Positions 19,759 to 28,733 of a stretch of DNA of 64,000 bases are shown piece by piece. A program made the translations under genes and the position numbers. Positions within the stretch are counted from its first letter, which is position 1. The number at the start of each line of letters is the position of its first letter. The notes under the pieces are model-generated. The model was not told the origin of the DNA and made no database searches. It saw only the letters and a program-made list of their open reading frames with translations. Origin of the DNA: RHKX01 sp963823565 (GTDB lineage: Bacteria > Actinomycetota > Thermoleophilia > Solirubrobacterales > 70-9); NCBI GenBank assembly GCA_963823565.1, contig CAWGLR010000003.1, forward strand, positions 434,001-498,000, written 5' to 3'.

Positions 19759-21352
19759 GGCCGTACTCGGAACCCGCATAGACAAGCGATCGGAGACGTT
19801 CGCGACCAACCGCGAGAGGATGCTCGAGCGGCTCGCGAAGCTCGAGGAGGAGCAGGCGAAGGCGCGCCTCGGCGGCGGCGAGAAGCGGGTGGAGCGGCAC
19901 CACTCCCGCGGCCGGCTGCTGCCGCGGGAGCGGATCGAGCTGCTGCTCGACCGCGACTCGCCGTTCCTCGAGATCGGGGCGCTCTGCGCGTACGGGTCCG
20001 AGTACGAGGTCGGGGGCTCGCAGGTCTGCGGGATCGGCGTCGTCGAGGGGGTCGAGTGCATGATCGGCGGCTCCGACCCGACCGTCCGCGGCGGCACCTC
20101 CAACCCCTACACGCTGCGCAAGAACCTGCGGGCGCAGGAGATCGCGATGGCCAACCGGCTGCCGTCGATCGGGTTCGTCGAGTCGGGCGGCGCCGACCTG
20201 CCGCGGCAGAAGGAGATCTTCGTCCCCGGCGGAGCCAACTTCCGCAACCTCACCCGCAAGTCGGCGGCGGGGATCCCGACCGTGGCGATAGTCACCGGCA
20301 ACGCGACGGCCGGCGGCGCCTACCAGCCCGGGATGTCCGACTACACGGTGATGGTCCGCGAGCAGGGGCTCGTCTTCCTCGGCGGGCCGCCGCTGGTGAA
20401 GATGGCGACCGGCGAGGACGCCGAGGAGGAGGCGCTCGGCGGAGCCGAGATGCACGCGCGCGTCTCCGGCGTCAACGAGTTCATCGCCGCCGACGAGGCC
20501 GACGCCGCCCGGATCGGCCGCGACATCGTCCGCAACCTCAACTGGCGCAAGCGCGGCCCCGAGCCTCGCGGCGCGGGGGCGGGGCCGCTGCATGACCCCG
20601 AGGAGCTGCTCGGGATCGCCTCCCACGACCTGCGGATCCCGTTCGACGCCCGCGAGGTGATCGCCCGCGTCGTCGACGGCTCGCGGTTCGACGAGTTCAA
20701 GCCCGCCTACGGGACCCAGCTCGTCACCGGCTGGGCGGAGCTGCACGGCTGGCCGGTCGCGATCCTCGCCAACAACGGGGTGATCTTCAACGAGGACGCC
20801 GAGAAGGCCGCGCACTTCATCCAGCTCGCCGATCAGGTCGACACGCCGCTCCTCTTCTTCCAGAACACGACCGGCTACATCGTCGGCGAGCAGTACGAGC
20901 AGCGTGGCATCGTCAAGGCGGGGGCGAAGATGATCAACGCGGTCGCCAACGCCGGGGTGCCGAAGCTCACCCTGATGATGGGTGGCTCCTACGGCGCCGG
21001 CAACTACGGGATGTGCGGGCGCAGCTTCGAGCCCCGCTTCATCTTCTCCTGGCCCAACCACAAGTCGGCGGTGATGGGCCCCAAGCAGCTCGCCGGCGTG
21101 ATGGAGATCGTCATGCGCCAGGGCGCCGAGCGGCGCGGCATCGAGGTCGACGAGGAGGCGCTGGCAGCGGGGACCAAGGCCGTCGAGGACCAGATCGAGC
21201 GCGAGTCCGACGCCTTCGTCGCCAGCGGCGAGCTCTGGGACGACGGGATGATCGACCCGCGCGACACCCGCACCGTGCTCGGCATCGCCCTCTCGGCGGC
21301 GGCCGGCACCGAGTGGGAGGGCTCGCGCCGCTTCGGGGTCTTCCGGATGTAG
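19757..21352 (+). CDS. Acyl-CoA carboxylase, carboxyltransferase (beta) subunit
   Basis: 531 aa. Starts with TTG; the N-terminus AVLGTRIDKRSETFATNRE matches the usual start of methylcrotonyl/acyl-CoA carboxylase beta chains, so TTG is favoured. Conserved blocks: GGEKRVERHHSRGRLLPRER, TGNATAGGAYQPG, FLGGPPLVKMATGE, and MMGGSYGAGNYGMCGR near residue 410 in the second half. The methylcrotonyl-CoA type (leucine/isoprenoid catabolism) is the closest by these blocks, but geranyl- or propionyl-CoA are possible. The next gene follows directly, in operon. Confidence 0.92.
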   Translation: MAVLGTRIDKRSETFATNRERMLERLAKLEEEQAKARLGGGEKRVERHHSRGRLLPRERIELLLDRDSPFLEIGALCAYGSEYEVGGSQVCGIGVVEGVECMIGGSDPTVRGGTSNPYTLRKNLRAQEIAMANRLPSIGFVESGGADLPRQKEIFVPGGANFRNLTRKSAAGIPTVAIVTGNATAGGAYQPGMSDYTVMVREQGLVFLGGPPLVKMATGEDAEEEALGGAEMHARVSGVNEFIAADEADAARIGRDIVRNLNWRKRGPEPRGAGAGPLHDPEELLGIASHDLRIPFDAREVIARVVDGSRFDEFKPAYGTQLVTGWAELHGWPVAILANNGVIFNEDAEKAAHFIQLADQVDTPLLFFQNTTGYIVGEQYEQRGIVKAGAKMINAVANAGVPKLTLMMGGSYGAGNYGMCGRSFEPRFIFSWPNHKSAVMGPKQLAGVMEIVMRQGAERRGIEVDEEALAAGTKAVEDQIERESDAFVASGELWDDGMIDPRDTRTVLGIALSAAAGTEWEGSRRFGVFRM

Positions 21353-23356
21353 ATGGTGGTCCGGTCGTACGACAAGGTGCTCGTCGCCAACCGCGGCGAG
21401 ATCGCCCGGCGCGTGTTCGCCGGCTGCCGCCGCCTGGGCCTGGCGACCGTCGCCGTCCACTCCGACGCCGACGCCGACGCTCCGTTCGTGGCCGAGGCCG
21501 ACGAGGCTGTCGCGCTGGGAGGCGCCGCGGCCTCCGAGTCCTACCTCGACATCGGCAAGGTGATCGACGCCGCGCGCCGGACCGGGGCGAGCGCGGTCCA
21601 TCCGGGCTACGGCTTCCTCGCCGAGAATGCCGGCTTCGCCCGCGCCGTCGCCGACGCCGGGCTCGTCTGGGTCGGGCCGCCGGCGGAGGCGATCGAGGCG
21701 ATGGGCTCGAAGGTCGGCGCCCGCGCGCTGATGCGGGAGGCCGGAGTGCCGGTCGTGCCGGGCGCCGAGCTCGGCGACGGCGCCGGCCTCGCGGCGGAGG
21801 CCGAGCGCGTCGGCTATCCCCTTCTCGTCAAGGCATCCGCGGGGGGCGGCGGCAAGGGGATGCGGCCGGTCGCCGAGCCGGCCGAGCTCGAGTCGGCCGT
21901 CGTGGGCGCGCGGCGCGAGGCCGAGGCCGCCTTCGGTGACGCCACCGTGTTCCTCGAGCGCTACCTCGAGCGGCCGCGACACATCGAGATCCAGCTGCTC
22001 GCCGACGACCACGGGACGACGGTCAGCCTCGGCGAGCGCGAGTGCTCGATCCAGCGTCGCCATCAGAAGGTGATCGAGGAGGCGCCGTCGCCGGTCGTCG
22101 GCGACGAGTTGCGCGAGCGGCTCGGCGCGGCCGCGGTCGCCGCCGCCGAGGCGGTCGGCTACCGCGGCGCCGGGACGGTCGAGTTCATGCTCGACGAGGG
22201 CGGCGACTTCTACTTCCTGGAGATGAACACCCGCCTCCAGGTCGAGCATCCGGTGACCGAGATGGTCCTCGGCGTCGATCTTGTCGCCGAGCAGCTGCGG
22301 ATCGCAGCCGGCGAGCCGATCGGCGAGCGGGCGCGGCAGCCGAGCATCCGCGGGCACGCGATCGAGGCGCGGCTGTACGCCGAGGACGCGACGGCCGGGT
22401 ACCTGCCGCAGACGGGCACGCTCGAGCGGATCGCGATCCCGGGAGCCGAGCCGTTCGCCGTCCCCCGGGGCGCCGGCGATCCGGCCGACCTGCGGCTCGA
22501 CGGCGGCTTCGAGTCGGGGACGCTCGTCACTCCGCACTACGACCCGATGCTCGCCAAGGTCATCGCCTGGGCGCCGTCGCGGCGCGAGGCGGCGGCCAGG
22601 CTCGCGACGGCGCTCGCCGCGGCGGAGGTCCAGGGGCTGGTGACCAACCGCGACCTGCTGGTCCGGGTCCTGCGCGACGACGACTTCCTGGCGGGTGGGA
22701 CCGACACCGGCTTCCTCGACCGCAAGCCGGAGGTGCTGGACCCGCTCGTCGACGCCGAGGGGGAGCGACTCCACGCCGCCGCCGCGGCGCTGGCGGCGAT
22801 GGCCGGCCGGCGGGAGCGGGCAACGGCGCTGCGGTTCGCCCCCTCCGGCTTCCGCAACAACTTCTCCGAGCCGCAGCGGACCGGGTTCGCCGGCGCCGCC
22901 GGCGAGCTCGAGGTGACCTACGCGCTGCGGCGGGGCGGGCTGGAGCTGGCGGTCGGCGGCGAGCAGCTCGCCGGGGCGGCGATCCGCTCGCTCGCGCCGG
23001 ACGTGGTCGACCTCGAGACCGGCGGGATCTCGCGGCGCTACGCGGTCCGGCGCTCGGGCGAAGTCCATTACGTCAACAGCCCGCTCGGGCAGTCGACCCT
23101 GCGCGAGCTGCCGCGCTACCCGAGCGGCGAGGAGGAGCTCGGTGAGGGGGCGCTGGCGGCGCCGATGCCGGGCAGGGTGATCAAGCTCGCGGTCGCGGAG
23201 GGCGCGGAGGTCGCAGCCGGCGACGTGCTCGTCGTGCTCGAGGCGATGAAGATGGAGCACGAGCTCACCGCCCCGGCGGACGGCGTCGTCGCCGAGCTGC
23301 GGGTCGCGGAGGGCGACCAGGTCGAGGCCGGCGCGGCCCTCGCGGTCATCTCCTGA
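21353..23356 (+). CDS. Acyl-CoA carboxylase, biotin carboxylase plus biotin carrier (alpha) subunit
   Basis: 667 aa. Biotin carboxylase domain at about residues 5-450 (VLVANRGEIARR, HPGYGFLAENAGF, GGGGKGMR ATP loop, EMNTRLQVEHPVTE), a linker of about 130 residues, and a C-terminal biotinyl domain with EAMKMEHEL near residue 630, whose Lys carries biotin. It starts right after the beta-subunit stop. Together they form a carboxylase for branched or terpenoid acyl-CoA, probably repressed through dyad A. Confidence 0.95.
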   Translation: MVVRSYDKVLVANRGEIARRVFAGCRRLGLATVAVHSDADADAPFVAEADEAVALGGAAASESYLDIGKVIDAARRTGASAVHPGYGFLAENAGFARAVADAGLVWVGPPAEAIEAMGSKVGARALMREAGVPVVPGAELGDGAGLAAEAERVGYPLLVKASAGGGGKGMRPVAEPAELESAVVGARREAEAAFGDATVFLERYLERPRHIEIQLLADDHGTTVSLGERECSIQRRHQKVIEEAPSPVVGDELRERLGAAAVAAAEAVGYRGAGTVEFMLDEGGDFYFLEMNTRLQVEHPVTEMVLGVDLVAEQLRIAAGEPIGERARQPSIRGHAIEARLYAEDATAGYLPQTGTLERIAIPGAEPFAVPRGAGDPADLRLDGGFESGTLVTPHYDPMLAKVIAWAPSRREAAARLATALAAAEVQGLVTNRDLLVRVLRDDDFLAGGTDTGFLDRKPEVLDPLVDAEGERLHAAAAALAAMAGRRERATALRFAPSGFRNNFSEPQRTGFAGAAGELEVTYALRRGGLELAVGGEQLAGAAIRSLAPDVVDLETGGISRRYAVRRSGEVHYVNSPLGQSTLRELPRYPSGEEELGEGALAAPMPGRVIKLAVAEGAEVAAGDVLVVLEAMKMEHELTAPADGVVAELRVAEGDQVEAGAALAVIS

Positions 23357-23394
23357 GGGCTGGACGCCGCTAAGCCCCGCGGCCGGAGGAGCCG

Positions 23395-23433
23395 ATGGAA
23401 CGGAGTACTCCGATCCGGAAGGTCCGCACATGA
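23395..23433 (+). CDS. Twelve-codon leader micro-ORF coupled to the next gene
   Basis: ATG at 23395 preceded by a strong Shine-Dalgarno (GGAGGAG) about 4 bases upstream encodes MERSTPIRKVRT and stops at 23431-23433, so its TGA overlaps the ATG of the secreted protein (ATGA). It contains the perfect palindrome CGGAGTACTCCG (23401-23412). The real gene has no good Shine-Dalgarno of its own, so translation of the leader probably feeds it. Not a member of any family I know. Confidence 0.5.
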   Translation: MERSTPIRKVRT

Positions 23434-24272
23434 GTTTCAGGAAGCTTCTCGTCCCCGCCCTCGCCGCGCTGGCGACGGTCCTCGTCGCCGCTCCGGCGAG
23501 CGCGTCGCCCTCGCTGAAGGACGCCCGGCACGCGAACTTCAAGGCCAAGCGCGCGGTCGCTGCCTCGATCCTCGCCGCCCGCAGCGGCAGTGGCGATGCC
23601 GCGGCGAAGGTCGCGAGGGCGCGGCGCCTGCAGGCGAGGGCCGCGCGGATCTCACGCCGCGCCGGCGCCGATCGCTCCGCGGTGACGCGGGCGCGCCTGC
23701 TGCGCGGCGCCGCGGCCGGCGTCGACGGCGCCTTCGACTCCTACGCGCTGGCGCTCCCCGAGGTCCCGCCGGAGTTGCAGCCCGTCCTCGCCGAGGCGCT
23801 CGCCCAGCTCGGCGAGCTCCGCGGCCGGCTCCTCGCCGAGATCACCGGCTCCATCGAGGACCTCCCGCCCGACGTCCGCGAGAGGGTTCTCGCGGCGATC
23901 GCCGCGTTCCAGTCCGACGGCGACCTCGAGGCGCTGATCGCCGCGCTCACCGATCCCGCCGTGACGGCCGCGGTGCAGGCGCAGCTCCAGGAGCTGATCA
24001 CCGGCCTGACCGGGATGCTCGAGGAGCAGATCGGGAGCCTCGAGGGGTTGGAGGAGCTGTTGCCGCCGGGCGCGCTGGAGCAGCTCCAGCTGGTGATGGG
24101 CCAGCTCCAGTCCGAGCTCGAGAGCGTGCTCGGGATGCTCGGCGAGATCTTCGGGCCGGGCGGAGAGCTGCCCGAGCTCCCGGCGCTTCCGCCCGAGCTC
24201 TGCGGCGAGCTCCAGGCGCTGCTCGAGGAGCTCGGCTTCCCGGTGCCGCCGGGGCTCTGCGACGCCGCCTAG
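23430..24272 (+). CDS. Secreted helical protein of unknown function
   Basis: 280 aa. Signal peptide at residues 1-26 (FRKLLVPALAALATVLVAAP, cleavage after ASA). The mature protein is Leu/Glu/Ala-rich and almost all helix, with a long amphipathic run of LLEEL/LQ repeats (residues 130-260) suggesting coiled coil or bundle. Two late cysteines could pair. The early mature region is Lys/Arg/Ala-rich. No family recognised. Translationally coupled to a leader micro-ORF. Confidence 0.8.
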   Translation: MSFRKLLVPALAALATVLVAAPASASPSLKDARHANFKAKRAVAASILAARSGSGDAAAKVARARRLQARAARISRRAGADRSAVTRARLLRGAAAGVDGAFDSYALALPEVPPELQPVLAEALAQLGELRGRLLAEITGSIEDLPPDVRERVLAAIAAFQSDGDLEALIAALTDPAVTAAVQAQLQELITGLTGMLEEQIGSLEGLEELLPPGALEQLQLVMGQLQSELESVLGMLGEIFGPGGELPELPALPPELCGELQALLEELGFPVPPGLCDAA

Positions 24273-24276
24273 GCGC

Positions 24277-24924
24277 TCAGTCCTCCGGCACCTCCACCGG
24301 CAGCCCGATTCCCGCCGCCTCCCAGAGATAGAGGGAGGCGAGGCTGCGGTTCGGGCTCCAGCGCTCGGCGATCGTCACGGCCTCCTCCGGGGACGGCGGC
24401 TCCTCGAGTCCATAGGCGATCTGGATCCCGCGACGCAGGCCGAGGTCGCCGCCGCTGAAGACGTCGGACCGGCCGAGATCGAAGATCAGGAACATCTCGG
24501 CGCTCCACCGCCCGAGCCCGCGCAGCGCCACGAGGGCGTCGATGACCTCCTCGTCGCCGAGCTCGTCGAGCTCGCGGGGGCGTAGGTCGCCCGCGACGAC
24601 GGCCTCGGCGATCCCGATCACGTAGGAGGCCTTGCGCCCGCTCAGGCCGGCGGCGCGGAGCTGCTCGGTCGCGTCGTCCTCGGTCAGCCGTTCGGGCTCC
24701 GGCGGGCCACCGAACGCGTCGAGAACTCGCCCCCAGATCGTCCGCGCGGCGGCGGTGGAGACCTGCTGGCCGACCACGATGCGGATCAGCGCCTCGAAGC
24801 GGTTTCGGGTCCGCTCCTCGAGGCGCGACTCGATCCGCCCGTGGTCGATGTGCTCGATCAGGTGGGCGAGCTTGGGGTCGGCGGCGGCGAGCTGCTCGTG
24901 GGCGGGGCTCAGCGGCCGCGCCAT
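24277..24924 (-). CDS. DNA-3-methyladenine glycosylase (HhH-GPD, AlkA-type)
   Basis: 215 aa from the ATG at 24924. A HhH-GPD fold is seen in LIRIVVGQQVSTAAARTIW (about 45-65) and the hairpin ALRGLGRWSAEMFLIF near residue 145; the catalytic Asp is in FSGGDLGLRRG. No iron-sulfur cysteines, as in AlkA. It removes alkylated bases. Its start overlaps the end of the enoyl-CoA hydratase gene by 16 bases. Confidence 0.88.
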   Translation of the reverse strand: MARPLSPAHEQLAAADPKLAHLIEHIDHGRIESRLEERTRNRFEALIRIVVGQQVSTAAARTIWGRVLDAFGGPPEPERLTEDDATEQLRAAGLSGRKASYVIGIAEAVVAGDLRPRELDELGDEEVIDALVALRGLGRWSAEMFLIFDLGRSDVFSGGDLGLRRGIQIAYGLEEPPSPEEAVTIAERWSPNRSLASLYLWEAAGIGLPVEVPED

Positions 24925-25727
24925 ACCGGCTCCCGCTTCTCGGCGAACGCCCGCACGCCCTCGCGGAAATCCTCCGAGGCGAAGCAGGAGCGGCGCAGTT
25001 CGACCAGCTCCTCGACCTGCTTGGGGCTGAGCCGGGGGAACTGCGAAAGGGTCTCGATCGCGTGCTTGTTGCCGCGCATCGACAGGGGCGCGTTCGCCGC
25101 GATCGCGCTCGCGAGGGCCAGCGCGCGCTCCTCGACCTCGGCGGCCGGGTGCACCTCGTGGACGAGGCCGATCTCCTCCGCCCGGGCGCCGTCGAAGTTG
25201 CGGCCGGTGAGGAAGAGCTCCTTGGTCCGCGGCACGCCCACGCAGTCGATGAAGCGCTCGAGGCCGGTGTGGCCGTAGATCAGGCCGAGCTTCGCCGGCG
25301 GCATCCCCAGCTTCGCCTCGGCCGCGCAGACCCTGAGGTCGCAGCGGACCGCGAGCTCGAGGCCGCCGCCGAGGCAGTGGCCGTTGATCGCGGCGACGAC
25401 CGGGTAGGGATGGGCGCTGATCGCGTCCATCGCGGCGGTGAAGGGGTGGGCGACGAGCGCCTCGGCGTCGCGCTCGAACGTCTCGTCGGGGATCGCGCCG
25501 ATGTCGTAGCCCGCCGAGAACGCCCGGCCGGCGCCGGTGACGATCACGCAGCGGACGTCGATCCCGTGATCGAGCTTCGGCAAGGTCGCCGCGATCGCGT
25601 CGAGGACGGCGTGGGTGAGCGGGTTGCGCTTGTCCGGGTTGTTCAGGGTGAGGCGGGCGACCGCCTCCGCCGGGAAGTCGAGCCGCAGCGTCCCGCCGGC
25701 CAGCTCCTGGGGCTCCATCGACGCCAT
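24909..25727 (-). CDS. Enoyl-CoA hydratase/isomerase family protein
   Basis: 272 aa crotonase fold: GAGRAFSAGYDIGAI (oxyanion hole, residues about 65-80) and INGHCLGGGLELAVRCDLR (about 115-135). Ends in AFAEKREPVWRGR, typical of the family. The catalytic Glu pair of true hydratases is not clearly present at the first site, so isomerase or another crotonase reaction is possible. Separate paralogue at 50103-50885. Confidence 0.88.
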   Translation of the reverse strand: MASMEPQELAGGTLRLDFPAEAVARLTLNNPDKRNPLTHAVLDAIAATLPKLDHGIDVRCVIVTGAGRAFSAGYDIGAIPDETFERDAEALVAHPFTAAMDAISAHPYPVVAAINGHCLGGGLELAVRCDLRVCAAEAKLGMPPAKLGLIYGHTGLERFIDCVGVPRTKELFLTGRNFDGARAEEIGLVHEVHPAAEVEERALALASAIAANAPLSMRGNKHAIETLSQFPRLSPKQVEELVELRRSCFASEDFREGVRAFAEKREPVWRGR

Positions 25728-25837
25728 CGGCGGCAGCGTATGGGAGAGCGACTGGCTGAGCAGCCAGGAAGGGGGCGACGGCGGGCCGCGCGCGGTAACG
25801 TCCCTGCGAGCCCGAAGCGAACCGAGGAGAGCAGAGA

Positions 25838-27403
25838 GTGGAGCCCACCGCCACGCCCGAGACCGAGACCCAGGCCCCCGTCAACGGCAGGTCCGCCGAA
25901 CGCCCCGCCGTCGAGGTCCGCAATCCGGCGACGGGAGAGCTGATCGGCAGCGTCCCGGCGATGACGCCGGCCGAGGTGACCGAGGCGGTCGCCCGCGCCC
26001 GCGCCGCGCAGCCCGCCTGGGAGGCCCTGGGCTACGCCGAGCGTGGCCGCCTCCTGCGGCGGATGCAGAAGTGGACGCTCGACAACGCCGAGCGGATCAT
26101 CGCGACGATCGTCGCCGAGAACGGCAAGACCTACGAGGACGCCCAGCTCGCGGAGATCGCCTACACGGCATCCGCCTTCGGCTTCTGGGCCAAGCACGCG
26201 CCCGAGTACCTCGCCGACGAGAAGGTCAGGTCGGCTTCGCCGCTGGTGTTCGGGCGAAAGCTCATCGTCCGCTACGCGCCCGTCGGCGTCGTCGGCGTGA
26301 TCGGGCCGTGGAACTACCCGCTGACCAATTCATTCGGCGACTGCATCCCGGCGCTCGCCGCAGGGAACTCCGTCGTTCTGAAGCCGGCGACGCTCACCCC
26401 GATGACCTCGATGCTGATGGCCGAGGGCCTGAAGGAGTGCGGCATTCCCGAGAACGTCTTCCAGGTGGCCGTCGGCGAGGGCTCGAAGATCGGCAACGCG
26501 CTGATCGACGCGGCCGACTTCATCATGTTCACCGGCTCCACCGAGGTCGGCAAGAAGGTCATGGAGCGGGCGGCGAAGACGCTCACGGGCACCGCGATGG
26601 AGCTCGGCGGCAAGGACCCGATGATCGTCCTCGCCGACGCCAACCTCGAGCGCGCCGCCAACGCCGCCGTCCACTACTCGATGCAGAACGGCGGCCAGAC
26701 GTGCATCTCGGTCGAGCGCGTCTACGTCGAGGAACCGGTCTACGATGACTTCGTCGGCCGCGTCAGCGAGAAGATGCGAGCGCTGCGCCAGGGCGTGCCC
26801 GGCGGGCCGGCCAAGGTCGACGTCGGCGCGATGACCTCGCCCGAGCAGACCGATCTCGTCGAGGAGCAGGTCAACGCAGCGGTCGAGGCGGGCGCGCGCG
26901 CGGTCGTCGGCGGCAAGCGCGGCCAGGGTCCCGGCGACTTCTTCGAGCCGACCCTGCTGCTCGACGTCGACCATTCGATGGAGGCGATGACCGAGGAGAC
27001 CTTCGGGCCCACCCTGCCGGTGATGAAGGTCAGCGACGTCGAGCAGGCGATCGAGCTCGCAAACGACTCCCCCTACGGCCTGCAGGCATCGGTCTGGACG
27101 AAGGACACCGAGCGCGGCGAGCAGATCGCCCGCCGGCTCGAGTCCGGGGTCGTCTGCATCAACGACGCGCAGCTCAACTACATCGCGCTCGAGTTGCCGA
27201 TGGGCGGCTGGAAGGACTCCGGCGTGGGCTCGCGCCACGGCGCCGGTGGCATCCGCAAGTACACGAAGCAGCAGACCCTGCTCGTCACGAAGTTCGTCCC
27301 GTCGAACAAGGACCTGCACATGCTCCCGTACACGTCCGCGGCCAAGACCAGGTTCATGGGGTTCTTCAACCGCATGATGTGGGGCCGCGGCAAGCGGGAC
27401 TAG
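25838..27403 (+). CDS. Aldehyde dehydrogenase family protein
   Basis: 521 aa NAD(P)-dependent ALDH. GPWNYPLTNSF (cofactor region, about 150), FTGSTEVGKKV, catalytic Glu in MELGGKDPM, and catalytic Cys in NGGQTCISVERVYV near residue 288. A C-terminal extension (residues about 480-521) is hydrophobic and basic, as in long-chain fatty aldehyde dehydrogenases. GTG start with Shine-Dalgarno GAGGAGAG. It oxidises aldehydes to acids; the next gene (cupin) begins 4 bases later. Confidence 0.93.
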   Translation: MEPTATPETETQAPVNGRSAERPAVEVRNPATGELIGSVPAMTPAEVTEAVARARAAQPAWEALGYAERGRLLRRMQKWTLDNAERIIATIVAENGKTYEDAQLAEIAYTASAFGFWAKHAPEYLADEKVRSASPLVFGRKLIVRYAPVGVVGVIGPWNYPLTNSFGDCIPALAAGNSVVLKPATLTPMTSMLMAEGLKECGIPENVFQVAVGEGSKIGNALIDAADFIMFTGSTEVGKKVMERAAKTLTGTAMELGGKDPMIVLADANLERAANAAVHYSMQNGGQTCISVERVYVEEPVYDDFVGRVSEKMRALRQGVPGGPAKVDVGAMTSPEQTDLVEEQVNAAVEAGARAVVGGKRGQGPGDFFEPTLLLDVDHSMEAMTEETFGPTLPVMKVSDVEQAIELANDSPYGLQASVWTKDTERGEQIARRLESGVVCINDAQLNYIALELPMGGWKDSGVGSRHGAGGIRKYTKQQTLLVTKFVPSNKDLHMLPYTSAAKTRFMGFFNRMMWGRGKRD

Positions 27404-27406
27404 ACG

Positions 27407-27826
27407 ATGGCGGAGGGGGACTTCACCAAGCTCAACCTCACCGGCGACGTCCCCGACGTAGCCGGGGCCAACGGCATCGAGGTCCTCGAGGCGCACTTCG
27501 CCGCCGAAGCCCTCGGGCTGCAGAAGACCGGCATCAGCCTGCAGCGGATCAAGCCGGGTCAGCGGCAGCCCTGGGGCCACCGCCACAAGGTGCAGGAGGA
27601 GATCTACGTGATCCTCTCCGGCTCCGGCACCGCCAAGCTCGGCAGCGAGGAGGTCGAGGTCGGCCCCTTCGACGCGATTCGCGTCGCGCCCGGGCTCGCC
27701 CGCAACTTCGAGGCGGGCCCCGACGGCCTCGAGCTGATCGCCTTCGGCGCCCCCCGCGAGGCGGGCCAGAACGCCGCCAGCGACTCGGAGATGCTGCCCG
27801 GCTGGTGGGGCGACGAGGAGGCCTGA
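27407..27826 (+). CDS. Cupin-domain protein
   Basis: 139 aa. The metal-binding cupin motif 1 is WGHRHKVQEEIYVILSGSG (His, His, Glu), then motif 2 with PFDAIRVAPGLARNFEA near residue 85. Small single-domain cupins often act as small-molecule isomerases, dioxygenases or sensors. It follows the aldehyde dehydrogenase in operon and overlaps the lipoprotein gene by 22 bases. Function unknown. Confidence 0.85.
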   Translation: MAEGDFTKLNLTGDVPDVAGANGIEVLEAHFAAEALGLQKTGISLQRIKPGQRQPWGHRHKVQEEIYVILSGSGTAKLGSEEVEVGPFDAIRVAPGLARNFEAGPDGLELIAFGAPREAGQNAASDSEMLPGWWGDEEA

Positions 27827-28242
27827 TCGCGGTGCTCGCCGTCGCCGGATCGCTCGCGGTCGGCTGCGGCGACGGCGGCGATGGAGCGCCCGAGTTCGAG
27901 GGCAGCGACGAGGAGCAGGTGGCGGCGACGGTGCGGGTCGTGGCCGACGCGATGGCGGCGGGGGACGGGGAGGCGGCGTGTCCGCTGCTCTCCGACCAAG
28001 GGCAGGAGATCCTGATCCGGGTCACCTCTCGAGCCGGTGATGCTGAGATTGACTCCTGCGAGGACGCAGTCGCAGCCGTCGGCGAAACGGAGTTCTCCAC
28101 CGACACCGTGGATCCGGCCCCCGAGAACGTGACCCTCTACGAGAACGGCTCCGCCGAGCTCTATTGCCGCCATCGCGGCGCATGGCTCCTGAACCACACC
28201 GAGGACGGATGGAGGGTCGGCGCTCCCTACTGCGTCGACTAG
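27805..28242 (+). CDS. Small lipoprotein of unknown function
   Basis: About 145 aa. The GTG at 27805 gives a basic start (GRRGG), a hydrophobic segment and the lipobox SLAVGC, so it is a lipid-anchored exported protein. A CTG at 27823 (CTGA overlap with the cupin stop) would give a shorter signal without the arginines. The mature domain is of the small SnoaL/NTF2-like length with three or four cysteines, but no family is certain. Confidence 0.7.
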   Translation: MGRRGGLIAVLAVAGSLAVGCGDGGDGAPEFEGSDEEQVAATVRVVADAMAAGDGEAACPLLSDQGQEILIRVTSRAGDAEIDSCEDAVAAVGETEFSTDTVDPAPENVTLYENGSAELYCRHRGAWLLNHTEDGWRVGAPYCVD

Positions 28243-28249
28243 GCCGGCG

Positions 28250-28669
28250 ATGCGCCAGCGCCTCAGCCTCGTCACCCTCGGCTCGACCGACCTGCCACGG
28301 GCCGTCGCCTTCTACCGGGCCCTCGGGTGGGAGCCGGCCAACGACTGGGAGAAGCAGGACGTCGCCTTCTACGAGAGCGGCGGCATGGTCGTCGCGCTCT
28401 GGCACCGCGACGAGCTCGCGACCGACAGCGCGGTCGAGGACCCCGGCGGCTGGGGCGGGGTGACGTTCGCCCACAACGTCGGCTCGCCGGAGGAGGTCGA
28501 CGCCATCCTCGCGGAGGCCGAGGCGGCCGGGGCGACGATCGGCCGCCCCGGGGGCGAGGCCTTCTGGGGCGGCTACACGGGCATCTTCATCGACCCCGAC
28601 GGCCACCCCTGGGAGGTCGCCCACAACCCGCACTGGACGATCGCCGAGGACGGGTCGATCACGATCTAG
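28250..28669 (+). CDS. VOC/glyoxalase-family protein
   Basis: 139 aa. Two beta-alpha-beta-beta-beta repeats: LVTLGSTDLPRAVAFYRALGW at the N-terminus (written in parts: LVTLGSTD, LPRAVAFYRALGW) and GIFIDPDGHPWEVAHNP near the C-terminus. The EVA metal-ligand Glu is present. Small lyase, dioxygenase or resistance protein; specific role unknown. Begins 8 bases after the lipoprotein stop. Confidence 0.85.
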   Translation: MRQRLSLVTLGSTDLPRAVAFYRALGWEPANDWEKQDVAFYESGGMVVALWHRDELATDSAVEDPGGWGGVTFAHNVGSPEEVDAILAEAEAAGATIGRPGGEAFWGGYTGIFIDPDGHPWEVAHNPHWTIAEDGSITI

Positions 28670-28678
28670 GTCGGTGAG

Positions 28679-28715
28679 CGGGACGGACGTTGCGATATGC
28701 GCAACGCTGATCCCG
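28679..28715. terminator. Hairpin between convergent VOC and biotinyl-carrier genes
   Basis: CGTTGCG (28688-28694), loop ATATG, CGCAACG (28700-28706), a perfect 7-bp stem; an outer CGGGA (28679-28683) pairs with TCCCG (28711-28715). It sits 10 bases past the VOC stop and 18 bases before the stop of the convergent gene. Terminator or operator; no T-tract. Confidence 0.5.
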
Positions 28716-28733
28716 TTCGCAGTCGGAGCGGCG

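Noticed and set aside
19745..23548. Very long open frame on the minus strand (over 1200 codons)
   Set aside because: It lies opposite the carboxylase genes, is Arg/Gly/Asp-rich as expected for the reverse of GC-rich coding DNA, and has no recognisable domain.
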